64,000 nt of DNA from Cheilinus undulatus (taxonomy: Eukaryota; Chordata; Actinopteri; Labriformes; Labridae): the NCBI RefSeq assembly GCF_018320785.1, contig NC_054867.1:22199855-22263854 (forward strand). The letters run 5' to 3'. Below the pieces are notes generated by a model. It did not search any database. It saw only the letters and a program-made list of their open reading frames with translations, and had not been told where the DNA came from. Below, piece by piece: positions 35,818-46,932 of this stretch. Made by a program: the position numbers and the translations under genes. Position 1 is the stretch's first letter, and each line of letters begins with the position of its first letter.

Positions 35818-36353
35818 GAAAAAATCAGACCTTATATTGCCTGCTGCTTTATGGTATCAAACCAGTGCCTTATCTCAGAATGCTTAAAGGAGTCTCAGTT
35901 TGCACACTACAATAACAAATACTCTGACATTTCTTCTCTATGTTGTCACATTTAACTCAAAATCAGCAAAAAACACATACATAACAATGTTTCTAATGCA
36001 ATGGCTAAAAAATTAAAGAAACAAGAGGTTCTTAAAACTTATAAAAAGAGTCTTGAAAAAGGTATTCAAAAGTGTTACATTTAAAGTGAGGACTTCTGTA
36101 TAAACCCTGACTTTAAGAAATGATACAAATACAGCTCACACAAAAAAGAACAAGGATGTTTTTGTAAATCCCAAGAAACAACAAAAAAAGGTCTTAGTCA
36201 TTAAAGTTTTCTGTGTGACACATAAAAATCTGTGAGTTTTCATTTCTGTATATTTTTCTTTTCTCATAAAATTGTAATGACATTACTGCAGCACACATAT
36301 TCTTAAAGCCCAGGCTGTACTGAAAAAAAGGATGTTTAAAGCTTGATTGTGCA

Positions 36354-36958
36354 CCAAGGTTATAATAGTTTTTTTTTTGTTTGTTTTTTGTTTTTTCATT
36401 AGTTTTTTCTTTTCATTAGTTTTTATTTTTCATTAGTTGTTACTGTATGTTTTACATTTACGTTTGGTTTTAATTAGTTTTTACTGCTGGTTTGTCAGTT
36501 TAGTTTAGTTTTTATTTTGCAGAACTGCTTTGCTTTAGTTATATTTTTTATTAGCTGTAGTGTTATTTTTATTTTTTTCTGAAATATGGGACACCTGTCA
36601 GGGGTGAGACCCAAAAGGGTTCTCAACTTTTTATTCTATTTGTTCAATTTTGATGTTTATATGCAACTCAAGACCTAAAATGACTATTGTGTGAAGTCTT
36701 CTCCAATCAGTTCAGGCAATTTGACTCTCTCTAGTCTTGGGTGTTCACGTCAGTCAATATGTTGCTGTCAGAGACTAAAACTAAGGGGAGTTTGTCTTCA
36801 ATTTTATTTTAGTTTAGTTTTGTCAGCACAGAATTAAGGTTTAGTTAGTTTTCATTTTTTTTGGTAAAGCTTAGTTTTTATTTAGCTTCAGTCAACTAAA
36901 ATGATGTTTACATTTTAGTTGTTGTTATTTAGTTAGTTTTAGTTAACTATAATAACCT
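36354..36958. mobile_element. dispersed repeat with AAGGTTAT...ATAACCTT ends
   Basis: Starts AAGGTTATAATAG and ends AACTATAATAACCTT. The arms are rich in TTTTAGTTAGTT-type words and the centre (36600-36780) is unique. The flanks TGTGCAC occur on both sides, slightly offset. A non-autonomous DNA element is likely. Confidence 0.6.
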
Positions 36959-37225
36959 TCTGTGCACAGAGTTGATGTTTTACAAGATTTTTAAGACAAA
37001 AAGTCCAATCCAGACAAAATATTTCAAATAGCGAATGGCTTGAAGGGTTAAAGCTGGTTGAAATTATTTTTGATTTCAACACAAAAACACTAAATTGTGC
37101 ATTTCAAAACAGTTGGTTTTCTTCATAAAATTCTGCAATAAATTACAAGTTTGACAATATTTATGAATTCTTAACTCACTTTAAAAGAAAGTCTGCTTAT
37201 TGCATGAATGTTTTTTGTTACTGAG

Positions 37226-37550
37226 TAGAGATGCATGATACTATCATGATATCAGTATTGGCAGATATTTGATAGAAAGGAGAAATATTGGAATCCTCAG
37301 ATATGAAAATTGCTGTTGATATTTACAACTGATATTTTGAATTTAAAAATCTGCTGAAAATATATAAATATACAAACATACAAACAAAGAAGACCTATGG
37401 TAGTTGAAGTCTTTTTCTGTACTCATCATCATTCCTTACAGTTAAGGTATGTTTTAAGGGCTGAAGTTTTAGGTCTGAATTCCATCTAAATATTGGTCAT
37501 GGCATTGCCTAAAATTAATTTGTAATATTGGCATATCAGAAAATATCCAT
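37226..37550. mobile_element. TAGGGATGCAC-type MITE, copy 2
   Basis: Begins TAGAGATGCATGATACTA and shares CTCATCATCATTCCTTACA and CCTAAAATTAATTTGTAATA with copy 1. The right terminus is decayed. Confidence 0.6.
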
Positions 37551-37583
37551 TCTTGTTTATCCCACATTTGCCATCATTTTAGA

Positions 37584-38010
37584 TAGGGATGCACAATATT
37601 ATTGGCATGACACAGTATTTGGTATCAAAAAGTGAAACATCGATATAAGCATGAATGAAAATTCCTGCTGAAGTTTACAGTTGACATGTTGGCCATGCAT
37701 ATTGGCAGTGTAATCACATATCAGCCTCAGAAATCAGTAAAATATACAAGTGTACCATCAAGCCTGGGCTGTTCCATGCTCAAGGAGGCCAATCATGAGC
37801 CCTGGACATTTTAAATAAAGCTCCAAACATAAAACAGTTACCAGCTTGTCTACTTCCTCGCCCATGTCTGAGCTCCACTTGACTCAGCCTCTCTTTGCAC
37901 TGGAGACACTTGGTGTTCTTTACAAATGTGTGCATGTTGGTATTAGTATGAGCTAAAAGGAGTTTGGAAATAAGAGTATACTGGAAAAAATCCAATATTG
38001 TGCATCCCTA
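37584..38010. mobile_element. TAGGGATGCAC-type MITE, copy 3
   Basis: Begins TAGGGATGCACAATATT and ends AATATTGTGCATCCCTA, a perfect 17-bp inverted repeat and the best-preserved termini of the family in this window. The interior is only partly related to copies 1 and 2. Confidence 0.75.
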
Positions 38011-38159
38011 TCCCTTAGTGCAACGTCTAGGGCCATAATGTGAATGTGAATACAAGGAGCAAACAGTAATGTGAACACTTGTGCAAAACTATACCATTAA
38101 ATGACTTTTTATAGACACACTTTTATGTGATGACTAAGGATTTTGGATTATTTATTTAG

Positions 38160-38640
38160 TTAACTAACCTTTATTTAAGCAGGTAGGCCCTTGAGATTAA
38201 GATCTCTTTTTCTAGGACAGCACAACAGTTACAACAAAAGGAAAATCAAAATACAACAAACTTGAGAGACAAAGAAAAGGATCTAAATGAAGCAGTCACA
38301 TTTTTAGTTAATACAGTTTTAAAACGATCCAGTGAGACTGGATTTTTCAAATGTAGGTTGCTCTGTAAGTTATTCCAAATCCAAGGAGCAAAATAAGCGT
38401 AGGGTCTTTTACCCAACTCAGAACAAACCATTGGAACCTGGCAATAAATCCACACGGAAGAGTGAAGCTGAAGACTACTGGAGGGTTCCAACAAAAGGCC
38501 ACATAAATATGAGGGGAGTTTACCCGACACGGCCTTATGCACAAAAATATGCTAATGAAGTTGAGCTAGTGGTGGCCTACCTACCATATCATGCAGTTTA
38601 CAATGATGAGTACATCCCTGTCATTTAAACTGATTTCCTG
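38160..38640 (-). mobile_element. LINE (L2/Rex1-like) ORF C-terminal fragment
   Basis: The minus-strand frame 38246-38542 reads HKAVSGKLPSYLCGLL, then RPYAYFAPWIWNNLQSNL and SLDRFKTVLTKNV. This is the pattern at the C-terminus of fish L2/Rex1-type LINE ORFs (xxPSYL, AFxxxAPxLWNxLP, FKxxLKT). It is 5'-truncated. The plus-strand ORF 38332-38628 is its shadow. Confidence 0.7.
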
Positions 38641-39195
38641 CTCTTACCTCCCTTTATTGCTTTCATTTATCTATTTTTATATTTTCTATCTGTATTTTTA
38701 TCCTTATTTCTGCTTTATTTTACTGTGATGTGATGTTCTCTTAGAATCTGTCCTCTAATGACAATCATTTTAACTGCTCCTATTCTTAATTGTATTGCTT
38801 TTGTAAGACCTTTATTTTGATTAAATTTTATATGTTTATATATATATATATATATATAATCTTTTCTCTGTTTGGTCTGATGCTGATTGTGCTATCTTCC
38901 TGCCTTTGCTCTGTCTGTGCAAACATTTGTTTTTGAAGGGTGTATAAACAAGATTATTAAGAAAGTTAGTATGAGGATTAGCGCCATTGATGGTATATAT
39001 TTTACACCATTCATATATTTCAGACCCATAGCTCCATGATCATAGAAATACACTGTAAATATAATAAAAGACGACAGCTCATTGACAGGGAATAAGATGC
39101 CATTTAGAAAGCTACTATAGACATTTTAGAGTGTTAAATGTAACTCTATATGACTTAAATTAACACTTTCAGTGTTGCTGTGTATTTTACTTTAT
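38641..39195. other. intergenic, (TA)n only
   Basis: AT-rich sequence with a TA run at 38838-38858. Confidence 0.5.
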
Positions 39196-39198
39196 TAT

Positions 39199-39441
39199 AG
39201 AGGTGTGACGTTACCTGAACAACTTGGTTGTAGGTCTGTTCTCTTCTTTTTCTTGCCAATAAGAAAGATATTTTACAGTACAACTCTTTAGTACTCAGTG
39301 CTTAAAGTAAACTTTAAATTAAACTCTCTCTACTTTAACTTAAGTAGATTTATCAACTAGTACTTTAACTGAATTAAGTTTTAACAAGAGTAACTGTACT
39401 TTTACTTGAGTACAATAGTCGTGTACTTTTTTCACCTCTGC
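39199..39441. mobile_element. MITE-like repeat rich in GTACTTTTACTT words
   Basis: The right end ACTTTTTTCACCTCTG and the left end AGAGGTGTGAC are imperfect inverted repeats. The interior (CTTTAACTTAAGTAG, AACTGTACTTTTACTTGAG) resembles a common fish repeat also seen near 54890-55040. Confidence 0.5.
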
Positions 39442-40140
39442 ATGCAGGGTTCCCTTTAAGTAAAATTAACTGCTAACAAGCTAACTCTTAAATATTGAAC
39501 TTAAATGGCCAGTTGCCTTTAAAACATGGACTGAATGAAAGCCGGGGTCAACATGCTGCAATCAGCCTGAAAAGTGCTCTCAAAGAAAGTTTGAAAAACT
39601 TGAAAATGACAAAATACTTCACTGTTTTTGTTCACAGCACACTTGGCAGGTAGAAGTTTCATAGTCTCACCACCAGGGAGCAGCAGAGGCCATTAATGTA
39701 ATCATAAAGGCAGACAAGGTCCTAAATCAAATCAGAAGTTTTCAGAAGACATGTAGCTGGCTGCTTTAAGGAAAGAAAGCTAAAATGGTTCAGAAAATTA
39801 AACTGAGATTTGATTAAGTATTTAGGAAAGACGCTACAGTATGTGGTGTGAGTCATAATTAAACTATGCACATTTTACAGCCACTTTTTTGTGGAGAACA
39901 AATGTTTGTAACTTTTTTATTTCTTGACTGACTACTTGAAATAAAATTGGTTATCAGTCCAGCAGAGACGGACATTTAAGATTACAATGTTTATGTTCAG
40001 TGTCTGACACAAAACTGGTGTTACAGTGAAAATAACTTTACCAAGGTTAGAAAAGAGCTCTACTGACTCTTAAACTGGGCCAGTTTGTTCAGTGCAGAAA
40101 CAGAAATAAATTCAGAGAATAGTTCATGTCGATACATAAT
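39442..40140. other. intergenic, nothing recognised
   Basis: Unique sequence. The segment CACCACCAGGGAGCAGCAG near 39669 is a weak CTCF-like word. Confidence 0.45.
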
Positions 40141-40546
40141 GAGAGGTTTATTACATATAGAGAGGCATACATAAATTGCAATACTAATTGCCTAGATGTA
40201 CACATAAAAACAGGTCAGTTCTTTATGTCCATGTTCAGATCTTACATAGGCAGCACTATTGTCACAACTCCTTTAATATTAAGAGACAAAAAATATGAGA
40301 AAATATTGTAACTGAACACAGTACATGAGCATGTACTGGGGACAAGTAGTTCTTATGTAACGTTTTGAATCACCATGTTCAACCCTTTCAGTGTTTGCAA
40401 AATGCTGCATAATGCTCCTTTAAGACATGTTGGTCAAAGCAAGGGTTATGGCAACACAAAATATTTCTCTTAATGACACTCTGAGCTTTGATCAACCCTG
40501 CTAAGTAAGCAGCAGTTAAGCCCGACTCACAAGAATCTCTTATTGG

Positions 40547-40552
40547 TTTATT
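40547..40552 (-). terminator. cytl1: cytl1 candidate polyadenylation signal
   Basis: TTTATT on the plus strand gives AATAAA on the minus strand, about 260 bp past the cytl1 stop. A second AATAAA at 40147-40152 is an alternative distal site. Confidence 0.45.
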
Positions 40553-40809
40553 ATTTCAGGGTTTTCATCGGCATGGTTGGCATTCAGCAAATTTCCTGTG
40601 GAAAGTTCTGCACTCCTTGCTGGAATGTAGCCACACATGTCTGCTAACATGAGTGTGCAGCTACAACTGAGCCAACTAGGTTCAGCGATCAACCGCACTG
40701 TTTTGCTAATAATGCATCCATCACTGTGCATACTGTGGTGTGGGTTGCACTTGATTTACTATTCTACATAATGCTAATGTGTTTTTATGAATGTATGGCT
40801 GTCAGCTGC

Positions 40810-40911
40810 TCATCTCTCCTCCTGCAGCAGCTGGAGTCTGTCCTCTGCGTAGTAGGGGCTGCTGTGTCCAGTGTCGATTGCCTCACAGTCATCTGTGAAA
40901 AACACCAAGTC
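40810..40911 (-). CDS. cytl1: cytl1 exon 4
   Basis: Residues 114-146, beginning [12 protein letters not shown], with the sixth cysteine (C122) and a divergent acidic tail ending QEER before TGA. Confidence 0.9.
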   Translation of the reverse strand, partial: DLVFFTDDCEAIDTGHSSPYYAEDRLQLLQEER

Positions 40912-43900
40912 CTGCAGACGACACACAAAACACACGTGATCGAATCCTCTTGAGCATGAAAACAAGAATCGTCAGGTAAAAACATCCAGCTGTTGTTGTG
41001 GGTAGTCTTACTCTGTAACAGATCCTGGTGATAATGGTGTATAAGTTCTGGATTTTACGTTTCAGCGACACCATTCTCGGACGTTCTCTGCAGTACTGGT
41101 TCGGATGGTTCAGCACCACGTAGAGAAAGTCCCGGAGTTTAGCTGTGATGCAGGAATTCTACACGGATACAAAAAAGACTTTAAATTTCCAGAAGGACAT
41201 AGGCTACCATGTTTTTAACACTTCTGAAATAAGGGCAGTCATTATTGCAAGACATGCAAACATGAATTGGACAAAAATAAAAGGTTTTGTTGCACAAATG
41301 TCTGATTCAATCTATCTTCTGTCAAGCACTGTAAACTCAGTAATTATTTTTTACAGCTGCACCTTAAAAATCATGTGAGAAACTTTGTGTTAGATTTGTT
41401 TTGGCGCCCCCTGTGGCCATAAGTTTATCTCTTTCTCTTTGCTGATCTTGACCTGTAGAAGACTAAGGCTGGACGACTGCTGGACCATTTTTAAATCCTA
41501 ACCAATGTTAAAACAATGTAGACCACAGACATAAGGACAGTTTCAAATGATAGCATCATCTAGATGTACACACTTGTAACCTTGCAAAGCAGAAGGATTT
41601 GCCAGACTCCATCACTGTCATCAGGCAAATCCATCTTGACAAGCTCCAATCCACAATGTTTGCACTGAACCAAACACTGTTCAGACCAATCAGCATCACT
41701 GGGGCAGAACGAGGAGGAACTGGATATGTGGGGGTCAGTTGTACTCAAAGTTGTTTGCAATGGCTACTTCCTGTGTGGCAATTAGCTCAGATATAGCTTT
41801 AGTATAGCATAAATTTTACCAGGACTTGGCCATGTTTCTGAATGAAATAAAGAATTAAAAAAACATTTAAAGCTCTTCATGGTGGGAAAGATGTTTCTGC
41901 TCTTCTCCCGGTCTGCCTTGGCATGAGTTTGTGATCGTTACAGGTTTTGCTATTAGCTCAGATGATGCTGTAGGAAAGCAGCAGTTTAATTGGAACTGGA
42001 CCACATTTCTTTCTAAAACAAGAGCAAAGAGCCACACCAAAAGCTTGTCTTGGCAGAGAAATGTTTTTGTGCATCTCCCAACCAGCTTTGGCATCAATTT
42101 TATTCATTGAGAAGCTCCACCATTAACAGTCTATGGCAGCAGTAACCTGCCAGCTCAAGAGAAGTGCGGGCATAAAACATAATTTTGTCTTGTCGCTCCG
42201 ATTGGCCCGTCATGAATGTGAAAGACAGAATGTTTCTCTAATCACCTTCTGAGAATTTTTTTTTTTTTTTAAAGTTCTTCCCCTCCTGGACACTTTGTAT
42301 GGAAGCTTTGCCAGATAAATGTGAAATATATTCATGCAATGAACAAACAGCCGATCTGGCTTGTCAGGTTAACACACTAGATCGGGGTGGGAAACTGGCT
42401 GCCTGGGGGCCACATGCAGCCCTCCGCCTCACTCAGTGAGGCCCCCAAGTCAGTTTCAAATTCCAGTAAATTATAAATTTTAAGAAAAAAAAGGGCAAAA
42501 TCTCCCATTAAAATTGAAAAACTTCTCTTATAGTCTTTCACTGCTGTACATTATCTTTAACAATTTGGCCCTTTGGCAATAAATGTAATGCGGCCCTCCT
42601 GGTAAGGAAAGTTGCCCATCCCTGTATTTGACGATTCGGACAGACTGTAAATCCACTCACCTGCTGTTTGCAGTGACAATTTCACAGTGAAGATTCTACT
42701 GACATTGAAAGTCACAATACTTGTGTGACTTTAGAAGAAAAACAAACATGGAGGACAACTGAAGTCTGCAGCTGGCTTTCTTAAAATGATGAACTCCTTT
42801 AAAAAAGAAAGATCAGCTCCACTTAAGCACCCATGGCCACATTTTAAGCCCATGTTTGAGATTTTTGGAACAAAGACCGATACATATTGTTTCAAATGTT
42901 CACTCTGTTTACTGTGCACATAAGAGCACATGATTAGATATGAAGCTTGTAAGACACAGTGCTGTGATATTTTCCCCTTTCCTGAGTTTTTAAATTTTTT
43001 GCCTATTTGTCTCACTTAAATGTTTTAGAGCATCAAGCAAATTCTAATATTAGAAGATTACCTGAGTTGAACAAAGTGAAATTTCTAAATGATGATTTCA
43101 TCTATTTAAGGAAAAAAGCTATAAATACGTTCCTGGTCCTATGTGAAAAAGTAATTGTCCTCCCTTGTTTAATCATGAATCAACTGTGATTAACCACATT
43201 TTTTGGAAAGCTGAGCAAACCACAGTCAGAGCCATTATCCACAAACGGAGAAAACTGGGAACAGTGGTGAACCTTCCCAGGAGTGGTTGGCCAACCAAAA
43301 TTACTCCTAGAGTGCAATGACGACTCATCTAGGAGATCACAAAAGAACCCAGAACCACATCCAAAGACCTGCAGGCCCCACTGGTCTCATTTAAGGTCAA
43401 GGTTCATGACTCAACCATAAGAGAGACACTGGGCAAAAATGGCGTCATGGGAGAGTTCCAAGGCCAAAACCACTGCTGACAAAAAAGAACACAAAGGCTT
43501 GTCTCACATTTACCAAGAAACATCTTGATGATCCCCAAGACTTATGGAGAAATATTCTGTGGACTGACGAGACAACAGTTGAACTTTTTGGAAGGTGTGT
43601 GGCCCGTTACATCTGGAGTAAAAATAACACGGCATTTGATAAAAAGAGCATCATGCCAACAGTCAAACATGGCGGTGGCAGTGTGATGGTCTGGGGCTGC
43701 TTTGCTGCTTCAGGACCTGGACCACTTGCTGTGATTGGTGGAACTATGAACTCTGCTGTCTACCAGAAAATCCTGAAGGAGAATGGTTAACCATCAGGTT
43801 GTGACCTTAAGCCAAAGCATACTTAGGTTATGCAGCAAGACAATGACCCAAACCCACCAGCAAGTCCACCTCTGAATGGCTTAAAAATACAATATGAAGG

Positions 43901-46587
43901 TTTTTGAGAGGCCTAGTCAAAGTTTGGACTTAAATCCGATTGAGATGTTCTGGCATGAACCTAAACAGAGATGTTTATGCTCGGAAACCCTCCAATATGG
44001 CCGAATTAAAACAATTCTGCAAAGAAGAGTGGCACAAAATTCCTCCACAGAAATGTCAAAGCCTCACTGCCAGTTATCGCAAGTACTGGCACCACCAGTA
44101 ACTGGGTTTAGGGGCATTTACTTTTCACAAAGGGCCAGATAGATTTGGATGCCTTTTATCTTTAATAAATGAAGTCATAATTTAAAAACTGTATTTTGTG
44201 TTTACTCAGGTTATCTTTTCCATGTGTCAAAGTTTGTTTGATGATCTGAAACGCTGATGTGTGACAAACATGCAAAAAAAGAAAAGAAAAAATCAGGAAG
44301 GTGGCAAACACTTTTTCACTCACTGTAAGTATATAAGAACAGGTAAAAGAACTGTGAAGATGAAAAATGTTACAGAGGCCCTTTTCTTATCAGATGTTTT
44401 AGTATATACTAAAGTGAGGAAGTGAAAAAACAAAGGGGACTTCAGCAGCACCAAGAAAAATATGCCTCACATTTGCATTATTGCAAGAGCCCTCTCACCT
44501 TACTTAAATGGTTGTTTAAAAGCAATGGCTTTCTAATTTAAACCTTTTCTTGCAGCAGAGATGTTATGCATTTCATATCACGCAACCATTTAAGTCCCAC
44601 TTTTTAAGAATAGTCTACAAAAATCCTACTTTCTTCATTTTTGTACTTTTTCTTATTAAATATGAGAATGACATAAATTGATCACTCTCTTCAGTAAAAC
44701 AGTCTGTATCCTGTTTGCAATACAAGTCTAAGTCATCACAATCACGTTTTTTCAAAGCTGTTCAGTCCTTGTATAATCTAATATTGTGTTGGTTGTAATA
44801 TAGCATGTTTGAAAATACACAAGATGAGGAACTTAAGGAATAATCGTACATCAAAATGCAATTGCAATACTAGGGAATAAAATTGCAATTCGATTATTTT
44901 CCCAAATCGTTTAGCCCCAACGCTATGTTTGGCAGACATCAAACACTGCACATCACTACAAACACACCATCTCCACAGTGAAGCACGGTGGTGGCAGCAT
45001 TATGTTGGGGAGATGCTTCTCAGCAGCAGGCCCTGGAAGGCTTGTAAAGGTAAAGAGGGTAAAATAAATGCAGCAAAAATAGCAAAATCCAGGAGGACAA
45101 TCTTATTCAGTCTGCAAGAAAACTACAGCTTGAGAGAAGATTTATTTTCAAGCAAGACAAAGACCTGAAGCATACAGTGAAAGCTACACAGAAACGGTTT
45201 AAAGACAACAAGGTGAATGTTCTGGAAAGACAGAGTCAACGCCCAACCTCAACCCAAGACTGGAAGGACTGGCTGGACTTTAAAGAGATTTTGGCAAATT
45301 TGCCCATTTCCATAATTCCTATAGTCTTAGTAATAGGTTCGTTTCCTTTTGTTGTCGGTGCAAGCTGTTTCTAGATCTGGGGGGACCGTTAAACCAGCTG
45401 CACTGCAAACGCTATTTTTGCAGATGGAATTTTTGCTTTCCCTCATCAAACTCATCAAATACACAATCCAACAACTCCAAAACGCTCTCGTGGACAAGTT
45501 GTGATCTGCACATTCACCACTATCAGTCACTAAAATAGTGTTCGCGGTGCAGCTGGTTTAACAGTCCCCCCAGATCTAGAAACAGCTTGCACCAACAACT
45601 AAAGGAAACGGACCCATTACTAAGACTATAGGAATTATGGCCATGGGCAAATTTGCCAAAATGTTGAAGTATTCCTTTAAAAGAGCTGTTCATGCCTGAT
45701 CATGGTGTAACCTGACAGAGCTTGAGCAGTTTTGCAAAGAATGGAGTAACATTACAGTCTCCACATGGGCAAGCCTGAATAAGACCAATGAATATTTATG
45801 TAGTCACTTATTTTATATTACGTAGTTTTGTTTAAATGACATTATGTTGAAGAAATCTGCTTTTGCTTTGACATTAAAGAGTTTGTTTTTAATCTTTCTT
45901 GTAAAAAAAAAAAAAAAGTCATGTTGACCATGACTGATTTATGAAATCAATAAAATGTAAAACATCCAAAGGGCTACATCTGTTGCATGTGCGTTTGATT
46001 ATTTTAAATAACTTGAACGAGCACCTTTCACCTGTATTGGAGCCATATTTGACCTGAAGTATTCGTACATTGGCTCGTAGTGTAATTTGTGACCTCTGGG
46101 GGACTGCCATGAAATAATTTATCAAAATAATATACAATACGTACTCTCTGAAAGTCTTGTTTACCTTTAAGGTCAGTTGATTTCAATTTCAATACCATCT
46201 GAAATATTATCACTCGAGTTTTAGCCTTTTATTTTGCCCTCCATATCAGTATCATTCTTATACCATGCAGACCTGCGTATGTGGGCTACATGATTGAACT
46301 TACGTGCACGTCGAGGAAGATCGTGGGCAGAATCTCGGCGCAGGTTTTCTGCAAAGAAAGCATCATCATCAGGGCACATGCGGCACCAAGCTAGCAGTTC
46401 ACACAGAGTCTATGAGTGCATTTGGCGTCAAAAGTCTCACCGTACGATGGTAGGTGTGTATTCTATCCAGCAGAGTCATAACTTCCTTGCTCAGGCCGAG
46501 AGCTCTGGAGTAGCAGGTCGGAGGCGCACACTCCGACAGCCACACGAAGCTGAAGAAGCAGAGGAGAGCGGCGAGTCCCAGCCTCAT
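40810..46587 (-). CDS. cytl1: Cytokine-like protein 1, four exons
   Basis: Minus-strand exons 46441-46587, 46304-46348, 41012-41158 and 40810-40911 join in phase 0 throughout to 146 codons and a TGA. Residues 1-20 are a hydrophobic signal peptide, followed by [16 protein letters not shown]. Six cysteines remain in the mature chain (C25, C52, C67, C87, C111, C122), in the same contexts as mammalian CYTL1: PPTCYSR, the HN.C pair, C-R at the end of exon 3, and DLVF..DDC. CYTL1 is a small secreted cartilage-associated protein. Human CYTL1 is 136 aa. Introns 1 and 3 are only 92 and 100 bp, whereas intron 2 is 5145 bp and stuffed with transposons. It lies between msx1 and evc2, as in human, and has the same strand as evc2. 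Confidence 0.93.
41012..41158 (-). CDS. cytl1: cytl1 exon 3
   Basis: Residues 65-113, from [15 protein letters not shown] to [11 protein letters not shown], between a TAG acceptor and a GTAAGA donor. LRDF and LYTI are CYTL1 signatures. Confidence 0.92.
41576..42371. mobile_element. hAT-like non-autonomous element, cytl1 intron 2
   Basis: Left GTAACCTTGCAAAGCAGAAG and right GATCTGGCTTGTCAGGTTA match the termini of 10221-10778. It is flanked by ACACACTT (41568-41575) and ACACACTA (42372-42379). The interior contains a roughly 200-bp tandem duplication (ATTAGCTCAGAT occurs twice). ORFs inside are non-coding. Confidence 0.8.
42382..42630. mobile_element. Charlie/hAT-like remnant
   Basis: CGGGGTGGGAAACTGGC and CCTGGGGGCCACATGC at the left, and GCGGCCCTCCTGGTAAGG and GTTGCCCATCCCTG at the right, are hAT-type ends related to 9485-10063. 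It abuts the preceding element. No clear target duplication. Confidence 0.55.
42957..44325 (+). mobile_element. Tc1-like transposon relic, cytl1 intron 2
   Basis: Long IR/DR-type termini: the right end AACACTTTTTCACTCACTG is followed by TA, and inner repeats TATGTGAAAAAGTAATTG (about 43139) and CTTTTCACAAAGGGCCAGAT (about 44131) occur on opposite sides. The transposase is broken. The N-terminal domain is deleted, so the left repeat runs straight into [11 protein letters not shown]. Recognisable pieces are [31 protein letters not shown] and [11 protein letters not shown]. Same family as the element at the window start. Confidence 0.85.
44330..44900. other. cytl1 intron 2, nothing recognised
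   Basis: AT-rich intronic sequence with no clear element boundaries. Confidence 0.45.
44925..45990 (+). mobile_element. second-family Tc1-like relic, interrupted by a MITE
   Basis: Pieces of transposase are visible: GGSIMLG at 44989, [18 protein letters not shown] at 45147 (second catalytic Asp region), then after the insertion RAVHA-like and [11 protein letters not shown] segments (45681-45780). The right terminal region TTTATGAAATCAATAAAATG at 45939 matches, inverted, the left end of the relic at 49051. Multiple stops. Confidence 0.75.
45285..45675. mobile_element. foldback MITE nested in Tc1 relic
   Basis: Arms of about 140 bp pair: TTTTGGCAAATTTGCCCAT, CCTATAGTCTTAGTAATAGG and GTGCAAGCTGTTTCTAGATC on the left recur inverted on the right (for example GATCTAGAAACAGCTTGCAC). 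TTTAAA flanks both ends (45279-45284 and 45676-45681), and removing the element restores the Tc1 frame context GGACTTTAAAAGAGCTGTTC. Target TTAA or TTTAAA. Confidence 0.8.
46304..46348 (-). CDS. cytl1: cytl1 exon 2
   Basis: Residues 50-64, [15 protein letters not shown]. It is a 45-nt exon between CTTTGCAG and GTAAGT. It is too short to be found as an ORF but matches the CYTL1 segment preceding HN.C. Confidence 0.88.
46441..46587 (-). CDS. cytl1: cytl1 exon 1 (signal peptide)
   Basis: Residues 1-49, [20 protein letters not shown] then APPTCYSR. Ends at a GTGAGA donor in phase 0. Confidence 0.92.
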
Positions 46588-46800
46588 GTCGGATAATGTG
46601 TAGCTCAGGAGCGAGTCAGGCTGCTGGGACTATCAACACAGGCTCAAATACTACAGTACAGACCAGACCAGGACCTGCTGCACTTTTAAGAGTGAACTGG
46701 TAGAAAAAAAACGATGGATGATGACGTGGAGGCGCAGCGAGGGTGAAGAAAACATCCAGGGTCTGGTGTGTTTTGGAGAGCAAATAACCCAGCTCCAAAT
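46588..46800 (-). promoter_or_regulatory. cytl1: cytl1 5' leader and putative promoter
   Basis: Sequence 5' of the cytl1 ATG on the minus strand. The plus-strand word CTTTTAAGA at 46683-46691 gives TCTTAAAAG on the minus strand, a weak TATA-like box about 100 bp before the ATG. The evc2 3' end is within 350-750 bp. Confidence 0.35.
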
Positions 46801-46926
46801 ACCGGAGATAATAGAGCTTCTACAGGCCATTACACAGGGAGAGAACTCTGTGTTGTGGCTTTTCAGTTCCTAAAACATGTAACAAAACAAAACTAGTCAT
46901 GGCAGAACATCCAGGAACATGAAAGG

Positions 46927-46932
46927 TTTATT
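46927..46932 (-). terminator. evc2: evc2 candidate distal polyadenylation signal
   Basis: AATAAA on the minus strand about 490 bp past the evc2 stop. A nearer AATAAA is at 47336-47341, about 80 bp past the stop. Confidence 0.4.

Noticed and set aside
38332-38628. 98-codon plus ORF ending with PVI
   Set aside because: Antisense of a LINE C-terminal fragment that is recognisable on the minus strand.
41395-41425. GGCGCCCCCTGTGGCCATAA as a second CTCF site
   Set aside because: The reverse strand resembles the core but is one base short in the CCASYAG half, so the match is too weak to list as a feature.
41867-42097. 76-codon minus ORF in cytl1 intron 2
   Set aside because: Entirely inside a non-autonomous hAT-like element with an internal duplication.
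46294-46596. 100-codon plus ORF across cytl1 exons 1-2
   Set aside because: Antisense to two cytl1 exons and an intron. No independent evidence.
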